64,000 bases of DNA from Saccharomycopsis crataegensis (Eukaryota; Ascomycota; Saccharomycetes; Ascoideales; Saccharomycopsidaceae), in NCBI RefSeq assembly GCF_037102585.1, contig NW_027043829.1:3720001-3784000 (forward strand), given 5' to 3'. The translations under genes were made by a program, and so were the position numbers. Each line of letters starts with the position of its first letter. The first letter of the stretch is position 1. Positions 57,176 to 64,000 of this stretch are shown here, piece by piece. The notes under the pieces were generated by a model. That model did no database searches. It saw nothing but the letters and a program-made list of their open reading frames with translations, and was not told the origin of the DNA.

Positions 57176-57855
57176 TATGCTGATAGAAGTCTTGTGAGCA
57201 GGGGCGATTAATAATATGATTTTTGAAGTAGATATAAAGTGTGGTTGTAAGTAACAAGCAGGGTTAACAGAGTACAAAACAAGGAGGAAAAAAGATTTGA
57301 ATATCTTGTGTTATCTTGTGATATTTTATGGGAGTGGTGATTGATGTCAGCCTTAGACCTTCATTTTTTTGGCCTTGTCGCGAATTCGCGAAAAAAGAAA
57401 GAAAGAAAAAAAAAAAAAAAAAAGTGATGGCGTGACCGATCATGTGAATAAGAAAGAATGTGACAACGTGGTGGATCCGTATAACCATCCCGTGGTTCAT
57501 CATGTTGTTATCTAAGGAAATATTCTCCCATAAGAAAAGTATACTTATTGTTGTGTTGTCCGATGGATGTGTATAATTATATATTCCTCTAATAGCTTGG
57601 CTCAGCTAGACTCTTCATTAATCTCGGTGTAGTATGGATTGAGGTTACAAACTCTGGTATAAAAACTACGAAAAGAAAATAACAACAAAAAAGGTATTAA
57701 TAACACCATCTGAATATATTATAGAAAAGTAACGAAAGCTATTATAATAACATCGGCAAAAATAGCAATATCCATAAATGGACAGTAATTCAACACAAGC
57801 AAACAACAACAATTCAAAAGGAAAAAAACAGAAAATTTCACAAAAAAACGATCAA
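57176..57855. other. Intergenic, promoter of the acidic unknown and CAJ1-like 3' end
   Basis: Contains a CGCGAATTCGCG near-palindrome at 57379-57390 and a poly-A tract (57407-57423). No gene recognised. Confidence 0.5.
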
Positions 57856-59145
57856 TCAGCTTTCAAATAAACTTCCAGAAGCTGCTTTCTTACTTTCGTC
57901 CTTCTTGAAAAATTTTTCTTTGTCTTTTTGGGCTTTTTTGGAGCCCTTAGAAGAGCGCGACTTACTTGCTGCTTCAGCAACCATTTCTTCAAACACTCTA
58001 GCTTCTTGGGCTTCATCTTCGGTTCTTTTAGTTGATTTGAATTTAGCACCAATGTAATGGATCACCTGAGCCCTCTTGACTCTTTCTTTAGAGCTCACTG
58101 ATTTGTCATGTAGCACTTGGTCGACAACATCCCTCAACACCCCCTGAATTTCAAACTTCGAACTCACCCAAGCAGTTGCCAAAATCTTACCAGTGATGGT
58201 TCTTTCCATTTCACGTTGTTTGATATCGTCCCAGGCGTCTGGGTTCTTTTCTTGATCTTTGGTCATTTCTTCCATTGTCATTTGAGCATCGACGGCGGAT
58301 GATAATATTTCCCAAGCAGATTTAGCAGTAGAACCCTTTTCTTTCACCGAGGTGAAAATCTTTGAGATCCCAAACGTCTTGTGCGATTTAATGAAAGCTG
58401 ATGACTTATTAACGTAGATCTTACCAATAAGATGTAATAATTCAAGCCCAAAGGATTCTAATTTCAATTCCTCGATTTCTTTGTCCAATTTCGCATCAAA
58501 GCTCTTCAATCCATCTTCACTCTTGCTGGCCTCGAGATATGTTTCGATCTTCTTGAGCAATTTTTCTGTAACTTCGTCTACTCTTTTCTTCTTCTTTTCT
58601 TTACGTTCCTGTTCAAGTTTCATTAATTTCTCTCTTCTTTCTTTGGTCATTTTTTTCTTTTTCAATTTATCAGCTTGAGCTTTGGCATCATTTTGGGCCT
58701 GAGCAAACTCGGAGTCATGAGCTGCCATCGAAGTTTCATCCACTTTGCTTCCAGAAGCCTCGTCAGCCCCTTCTTTGCCCTCTTCTTCAGCATCCAAAAC
58801 ATCCACGGTCTCCGAAAGATCTTTGATCAAAGACAATTCCCCAATCCAATCATTGAAGGCCTCACCACCAAAGATCGAACTGAAAAACTCTGAAGGATCT
58901 TCAAACCCGGTTTCTGGAACCGCCTCTTCTTTACCAAACTCATCATAACGAGATCTCAATCCCGGGTCCTTTAACACTTGATAGGCTTCACCAATCGCTT
59001 GGAACTTCTTGGCCGCCTCTGGGTCGTCTGGGTTCTTATCCGGATGGGTCTGAATCGCTTTTCTACGGTACGCCTTCTTAATCTCCGCATCATTGGCAGT
59101 TGGGGAAATCCCTAGGAGATCATAATATTCGGTATCTTTAACCAT
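57856..59145 (-). CDS. DnaJ-family co-chaperone, Caj1/Djp1 type
   Basis: A 429-residue type III J-protein. The J domain occupies residues 5-72, with HPD at 34-36 and YDEFG after it, so it should stimulate an Hsp70 ATPase. A Gly/Phe-poor acidic linker and a long Lys/Glu coiled coil (about 155-225) come next. The DnaJ-X domain (about 225-370; [39 protein letters not shown]) is typical of Caj1 and Djp1. Djp1 (432 residues) assists peroxisomal import and ER-SURF of mitochondrial precursors; Caj1 (391) acts at the plasma membrane. The length favours Djp1, but a single gene often serves both in non-Saccharomyces yeasts. The tail is Lys/Ser-rich. Confidence 0.92.
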   Translation of the reverse strand: MVKDTEYYDLLGISPTANDAEIKKAYRRKAIQTHPDKNPDDPEAAKKFQAIGEAYQVLKDPGLRSRYDEFGKEEAVPETGFEDPSEFFSSIFGGEAFNDWIGELSLIKDLSETVDVLDAEEEGKEGADEASGSKVDETSMAAHDSEFAQAQNDAKAQADKLKKKKMTKERREKLMKLEQERKEKKKKRVDEVTEKLLKKIETYLEASKSEDGLKSFDAKLDKEIEELKLESFGLELLHLIGKIYVNKSSAFIKSHKTFGISKIFTSVKEKGSTAKSAWEILSSAVDAQMTMEEMTKDQEKNPDAWDDIKQREMERTITGKILATAWVSSKFEIQGVLRDVVDQVLHDKSVSSKERVKRAQVIHYIGAKFKSTKRTEDEAQEARVFEEMVAEAASKSRSSKGSKKAQKDKEKFFKKDESKKAASGSLFES

Positions 59146-59691
59146 GGTTCAAAAGGGCACAACAAAAATCAAAAAATTGACAATCACAGAAGCAATAAAT
59201 TTGGGCAATTGCTGGGGAAATCTTTTTTTTTTTTTTGAAATTATCTGGTGATTGCTTGTGGCTTGTCAATTGTTTTTTTTTTTTGGGCTGCTGGTTTCAA
59301 GATTATTTTTTTTGGGCTGGTAATTATGTACACCAATACAAGGGTTCCAATGAATAAACCATTTGAGTGAAGGATGTTTCTTTACGAAATTAATATCGTT
59401 AAATACTCATGAATGCAATATATATATATGACCTTAAAATATAACAATTATATAATACACCAAAATGAAGAAGAAAAAAGATATAGGTGAATCGAAAAAC
59501 ATTATCTAACGGTAAAAAATAAGAAGAGAAGAGAAAAACCGGTCATCATTACTAAATTAGAGGAAAAAATGTGAAGACAATACTTTTCTTTAATTTTTAG
59601 TTAAGATATGATAAAAAAGAGACCAGTGGTATCAAGTGTCGCCAAACTGGATATTGTAGTATAATAAAGCTAGGCTCATGTATTCTATATT
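59146..59691. other. Intergenic, promoter of the J-protein and 3' end of the AAA gene
   Basis: 0.55 kb between two leftward genes. T-tracts at 59224-59236 and 59272-59284 lie just upstream of the J-protein start. No RNA gene or open frame of note. Confidence 0.5.
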
Positions 59692-61992
59692 TCAAGCTCC
59701 CGAAGAGCCATATTTCGAGGCCCATTCATCAAATTTCGCTAATCCTTCTTCGCTGACACTAGGTCTGATATATTGTAAACTCACCTTGAAGTCTTTCAAT
59801 GTCAAGCCCCTAATTTCTTCCTTTGGAGTGAATAATAATTTATCGCCCAACTCTCTCAACGGATTCATAGCAGCATCCTTTGTTAATGCGGTAATGTCAC
59901 TACCAGAAAATCCATCAGTTAATGCAACTAATTCATCAAGTTCCAAGTCACTGAAACTCGATGCACCCTGCTGGTGTGATAACATTTTTACAAATTGGGC
60001 TCTCCTGGTCTCCCCTTCAGGTAGTGGAATATACTGTCTTCTAACAAATCTTCTTCTAGCAGCTTCATCAATATTCCAAGGTAGATTAGTCGCCGCCAAA
60101 ACTAATACACGAGGCTGACTAGAATCTCCCTTATTTTGTCCCACCGCCGCATGAGACAACCCATTCCACTGAATGAGGAATTCGGTCTTGATTCTTCTAG
60201 TTGACTCATTTTCATTATCAGTTCTAGCAGATAACAAAGAATCAATTTCATCAATAAATATGATGCTTGGAGATAATCTTTTCGCAAGCAAGAATAAGGC
60301 CCTCACCAACTTTTCTGATTCACCTAAATATTTGGACGTTAAGGATGAAGCACTTATAGAAAAAAACGTTGATTTGGATTCGGTTGCCACCGCTTTGGCC
60401 AACATTGTCTTACCAGTACCCGGAGGTCCAAATAATAACATCCCTCTTGTAGGTTCTCTTAAGCCAGAAAACAAGTCAGGTCTTAAAAATGGATAAACTA
60501 CAGCTTCTTTCAAGGAATTTTTAGCGACTTCCAAACCCGCTATGTCTTCCCAATGAACTTCATCACCTTGGTCAACAATTTCATTAAAAATTTGTTTGGC
60601 GGCAGCTTCATCGATACCCTTGATTTCTGAGATGATACGCTCCTGCATCACCTCTTGAACTTCAGTTTCATTAATTTCCAATTCTTTAACTCCATTCATT
60701 TGTTCATCATCAGAATCAGTCTTATTATTACCACCAGATAAGGTTTCAGTATCCTTTTCATCATTGTTGGAAAAATTAAAATCACTAGTCTCCGTTGCTT
60801 TCTTAGATATCGAGTCGACCGAAAGACTTTTCTTTGTTGCTGTTGCTAGAAGATTAGATCTCAGAGCATTCAGGTTATTCTTTGAATTAACTTTTGGAGA
60901 ATTCACTCTAGAATTTGGAGCAGAATGTGTTTTCTTGGCTGCAGGTGGTTTTTGAAGACTCGAATATTTAGTTAAGGCGGGAGATTTCACAGTATGTGAT
61001 TTCAGGCTTTGATTAGTAGAAATTTTAGAAGCTTTCAAGGCAATGTCGCTTGGATTAAGTCTAAAGACTGGGTTTTGTTGCGGCGATTTTACGTTTGGCT
61101 TCAGATGGTGCGATTTTAGTTTTGGTTTTGGTGCTGGCTTTGGAGCTGTCTTTGGAGCTGGTCTTGCCTCTGATGTCAATTTCTTTGGCGATAATGGTCT
61201 CTGTGTTGGTATTGGTTCATTCAACTTGTTGAACTTTGAAATTCTTTCAGAAATAGGACTTGGACCGCATTTAACGGGTTTCAATGGCACTGGAGCCGAT
61301 ATCTTGCTCTTCAAAGAGGAATATTCTCCAGAAGAGTGGTTAGAACTTTTAGAAACAGCAACTTCATTTAGATCACTAATGCCAGAAAAATCCTTGAATA
61401 AATTGTCAGCAGTATCTTTTTCATCAGTTGCTTGCACCAATTTTTCCTCATCTTTCCAGATCTTTGTAGCAGCGGTTTTCGAAATCAAAGACGCTGATGG
61501 ACTAATATTGGAGGACGACTGGTAGTACCTCCTGCTATGAAACTTGGAAGAGTTACCAACATTTGATGTTGATTTTGGGGAGCGTAAGGTCTTTAGCATT
61601 GCTCTTGGTTCATTTTGGTTATTGGTGCTGGCCAGACTCAGGCTTGAGCTATCGATACTTCTGTTTTGATAAGATTTATTCATTTCAGCAATTTCCCTCA
61701 TCAATAACACTTCTAAACGGTTCATATTTTCTTTGGCCTTGCCATCTAAATATTTAATCTCAGTATAGATGAAATTTTCTTCACTAGTCAAGTCACTTAA
61801 ACTATATGACTTGCTCAAATGGTCTAACTCATAAAGAATAGTTGTATGAAGATATTTCCAACCTTGGAATGATTTTTTTATTTCATTTTTCTTTTCAAGT
61901 TCATAGTTTTGGATTGATGAATCAGTAGCTTTCTTGAAAAGAGATTGTAAACTTGTGATCGGCTGCGGAGGTCTTTTTTTCATAAAATTCAT
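59692..61992 (-). CDS. AAA ATPase of the Sap1/Yta6 (spastin/katanin-like) group
   Basis: A 766-residue AAA protein from the ATG at 61990-61992 ([10 protein letters not shown]); the frame upstream has no earlier ATG. An N-terminal helical MIT-like region (about 15-115) is followed by ~330 residues of basic, Ser/Pro/Lys-rich disorder. The AAA module begins [20 protein letters not shown]. Walker A GPPGTGKT is at about 520-527, the pore loop is [10 protein letters not shown] and Walker B is [11 protein letters not shown] at ~576-586. Arginine fingers are in [15 protein letters not shown]. cerevisiae Yta6 (754) localises to the cortex and Sap1 (897) binds Sin1; which orthologue this is remains open. 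The group is known as meiotic-clade AAA, with protein-remodelling roles. Confidence 0.92.
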   Translation of the reverse strand: MNFMKKRPPQPITSLQSLFKKATDSSIQNYELEKKNEIKKSFQGWKYLHTTILYELDHLSKSYSLSDLTSEENFIYTEIKYLDGKAKENMNRLEVLLMREIAEMNKSYQNRSIDSSSLSLASTNNQNEPRAMLKTLRSPKSTSNVGNSSKFHSRRYYQSSSNISPSASLISKTAATKIWKDEEKLVQATDEKDTADNLFKDFSGISDLNEVAVSKSSNHSSGEYSSLKSKISAPVPLKPVKCGPSPISERISKFNKLNEPIPTQRPLSPKKLTSEARPAPKTAPKPAPKPKLKSHHLKPNVKSPQQNPVFRLNPSDIALKASKISTNQSLKSHTVKSPALTKYSSLQKPPAAKKTHSAPNSRVNSPKVNSKNNLNALRSNLLATATKKSLSVDSISKKATETSDFNFSNNDEKDTETLSGGNNKTDSDDEQMNGVKELEINETEVQEVMQERIISEIKGIDEAAAKQIFNEIVDQGDEVHWEDIAGLEVAKNSLKEAVVYPFLRPDLFSGLREPTRGMLLFGPPGTGKTMLAKAVATESKSTFFSISASSLTSKYLGESEKLVRALFLLAKRLSPSIIFIDEIDSLLSARTDNENESTRRIKTEFLIQWNGLSHAAVGQNKGDSSQPRVLVLAATNLPWNIDEAARRRFVRRQYIPLPEGETRRAQFVKMLSHQQGASSFSDLELDELVALTDGFSGSDITALTKDAAMNPLRELGDKLLFTPKEEIRGLTLKDFKVSLQYIRPSVSEEGLAKFDEWASKYGSSGA

Positions 61993-63399
61993 GATAATGG
62001 TATGTTGTTTTTGGAAAATTAAGGGTTTGCCTTTGTTATCAATGGGGCACAATCTTAGCCGGGTATAGCAAAGAAATAATATATATATAGCCAAAGAATG
62101 CAAACCAAGGAATGAGAGATAAGCAACAAACGATATTTTGATTATTTTATCATTTAAATAAAGCTCCTAATCTACAAAACTGAGAGCTATATGTAGCGAA
62201 AGAACGAAAGAATTGTAAGAGATTATGCTTGGGAAAAAACGATAAATATCGATGGATTGCTGATGTTGGAAGGATCACAAAATGGAGAAAAAAAATAATA
62301 GAGGGAATGAATCTTCGGAACAGTTATCACATGACATCATAGAATGATAATTTTGATAAAGGAGGGTTTTTATTGAGAGTGCTGCCTGTCAATGGGTGGC
62401 AATCTCCAACCGCAGTTCCTAAAGTGCAGGTCTTTACCGAGGCTCACAACCAGAATAGATTCACGTGAACATATAACAATCAAAATTGGCTTTTCTTTTT
62501 CTTTTTACCAAACCGCTGCTTGCCTACAGCCTTAAAACTGGATTGGACTGCTTAAGTGCAAAACTATCGATCAGGCAATTTTTGAGAGACTTAATTTGAA
62601 TTTACAGTAAATCCTAAACTTACAAAAAAAAAGAAAATTGATGCAAAAAAAAAAAAATGTCTTGATTTTACGGGACACACTGCTCACTTATCAAAGCAAC
62701 ATATTCTTGAAACCAATATTGATCTCTCTAACAATTTTCAACAAAATATCCACATGAAATACAGAATCAGTTTAATACCACTAGGAACCCCTCTTAAGTT
62801 AATAAGCAGGAGCACCCTCAACCAGACTAATGATATAAAATCAGTTCGTTCAGCCGAACGTGATACAAACAAATATCCTGCCATACTAATATCCTGCCAA
62901 ATTCACAGTTAGTTGGTTAACTTTCGATAGAGAAAAGGAGAAGAAATCATGAAAGTTAGGTCTGAATTGTGAATTTTCGACACTTTTATAGTGAAAAATT
63001 TACAAAACAGGGTAACTCTACAGTCTACAGGCACCTTATTAAAGGTGTATCATCCTCTACACGTGACCCAAGAAAAAAACCTCCAAAATCCAAATTTTCG
63101 AGACCTATTGGTTGTAGAACGCAGTAGAAGTAGAAATTATTCAGTCAAAACTACCACAAACAAAGGATAATCCATCTTCATATATACAGGAATCGGTGTC
63201 TATTTGAAATAAAGCATATCTCCATCAAAAATAGGTAGTTTTTCGACCGTTTGAAGTCCCAGAAAGGGTCTATTTCTTTCAATTTTTTTACTATTGATAG
63301 TCGCCATTTGTTTGTGTTTTTTTTGTATGTTTGTATTTTTTCCTAGACGTTGATTACAAACGCAGCCCATAATAACTTGAATCAAATACCAAGAAAGAC
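61993..63399. other. Divergent intergenic AAA ATPase / TRA1
   Basis: 1.4 kb holding both promoters. Contains CACGTGA at 62462-62468, ACACGTGACC at 63059-63068, a TATATATATA tract at 62080-62089, a direct repeat ATATCCTGCCA (62874 and 62889) and a small CGTTC/GAACG hairpin near 62846-62860. No RNA gene recognised. Confidence 0.5.
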
Positions 63400-64000
63400 A
63401 TGAGTTACACAAATCAAATCGATTTATTTGTCGAAAAGTTGGGTAGTGATATCGATCTATCAGCCAAACATCAAGTTCTTGCGGAATTATGTGATATAAT
63501 CGAGTCTTTCCTTGGTGCTAAGGAATACAGTTATTTTCTTGAGAAGTTGATTCCAATGTTCATAGACCTTTTAACTGAAGTCCCAATTAGCTTCTATAAT
63601 TCGACATATGAACACAAGATAAGATCATCAATATTAGAGATTATCCAAAGATTGGTTCTTAATGATACATTTGACCAGTACAAAACCATCATGTTAGATA
63701 CCATCACCACTGCATTGAGATCTGAAAATGAAGAAAATGGGGTGTTATGTATAAAAATTATAACAAGCATTCATAAATCATACAAAAATAATTTATTTGA
63801 TAAGGTCGAGGAGTTCATTGAAATAATCTATGAAATTTATTCCAATTCCCCTCAAATGGTACAACAGTGGTTCAATGAAAATGCCACTGAAGATGCATCA
63901 AGTACCTCTCACAATCCCTCGTCATCACCAACTGAAATCGGGGAAAGTGAGGATTTCAATTCAATTCCTAGCGACGATGACTCTAAGCAAGAATTGTTAC
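63400..64000 (+). CDS. TRA1: SAGA/NuA4 subunit Tra1, N-terminal part (cut by window edge)
   Basis: The first 200 codons of Tra1, the giant (~3,700-residue) PIKK-like pseudokinase that recruits the SAGA and NuA4 acetyltransferase complexes to activators. The frame is open from the ATG at 63400-63402 to the window end. It matches the S. cerevisiae Tra1 N-terminus: MSYTNQIDLFVEKL against MSLTEQIEQFASRF, then EVPISFYNSTYEHKIRSSILEII, and ENEENGVLCIKIITSIHKS against ENEENGILCMKVLTTLFKS. These are the first HEAT repeats. An acidic, Ser-rich segment begins near residue 165, as in the homologue. Confidence 0.96.
   Translation, partial: MSYTNQIDLFVEKLGSDIDLSAKHQVLAELCDIIESFLGAKEYSYFLEKLIPMFIDLLTEVPISFYNSTYEHKIRSSILEIIQRLVLNDTFDQYKTIMLDTITTALRSENEENGVLCIKIITSIHKSYKNNLFDKVEEFIEIIYEIYSNSPQMVQQWFNENATEDASSTSHNPSSSPTEIGESEDFNSIPSDDDSKQELL

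Noticed and set aside
1-64000. CRISPR arrays, operons, Shine-Dalgarno sites
   Set aside because: The window is eukaryotic; the regular short repeats are microsatellites without spacers.

Overview
This is nuclear DNA of a budding yeast (Saccharomycotina). It is AT-rich, with long poly-A/T tracts and trinucleotide repeats between genes. Genes are compact and mostly intronless. The few introns have GT..AG ends, a TACTAAC branch site close to the acceptor, and very short first exons (FUM1, TMA20). Leucine is almost never written CTG: I found no in-frame CTG on reading SPT6, ARB1, FBA1, FUM1, ADE4 and PNP1. Where CTG does occur in conserved proteins (LCB2, RCN1, a subtilase, a Rho GTPase) it sits in columns that are Ser or polar in relatives. 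This points to a CUG-reassigned yeast, most likely CUG-Ser, with CUG-Ala as a weaker option. Protein readings given here with standard Leu at CTG should be taken with that in mind.

Layout. 1-8.4 kb: the 5' part of a FLC/TRP-like gene (-), a CCDC47/YNR021W-like ER protein (-), a probable solo LTR, TIM23 (+), a long convergent spacer, a TANGO2/NRDE protein (-) and an Asn-rich unknown (-). 8.4-24.7 kb: fumarase with an intron directly after the ATG (-), the GH81 cell-separation glucanase ENG1 (+), calcipressin RCN1 (+), the spliceosomal U4 snRNA (+), LCB2 (-), spliced TMA20 (+), ADE4 with a Gcn4/Bas1 site (-), an unplaced 618-residue protein (-) and a small basic unknown protein (+). 25-32 kb: COX10 (-), a small unknown (+), a Sic1-like CDK inhibitor behind two MCB boxes (+), and two convergent Rho GTPases, one with an atypical switch II. 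32.7-48.3 kb: SPT6 (-), ARB1 (-), SLA1 (+), PNP1 (-), FBA1 (-) and SYF2 (+). 48.3-56 kb: two nearly identical tandem GH18 chitinases (-) and a cerevisin-like subtilase (+). 56-64 kb: an acidic unknown with an RVxF-like motif (-), a Caj1/Djp1 J-protein (-), a Sap1/Yta6 AAA ATPase (-) and the N-terminus of TRA1 (+, runs off the end).

Most genes are housekeeping: mitochondrial import and haem A, purine synthesis and salvage, glycolysis and TCA, sphingolipid synthesis, transcription elongation, translation. The accessory part is wall-directed: a GH81 glucanase, the duplicated chitinases and a secretory subtilase.

The points I consider most worth a second look are: the U4 snRNA; the fumarase start codon isolated by an intron and preceded by an in-frame basic extension; the chitinase duplication, whose coding and 3' parts look recently homogenised while the promoters diverged; the RDEL-type C-terminus of both chitinases; the divergent Rho GTPase; two perfect 10+5+10 hairpins sharing a TTGCAA core; and the CUG evidence. 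I saw no convincing wholly new multi-gene system.
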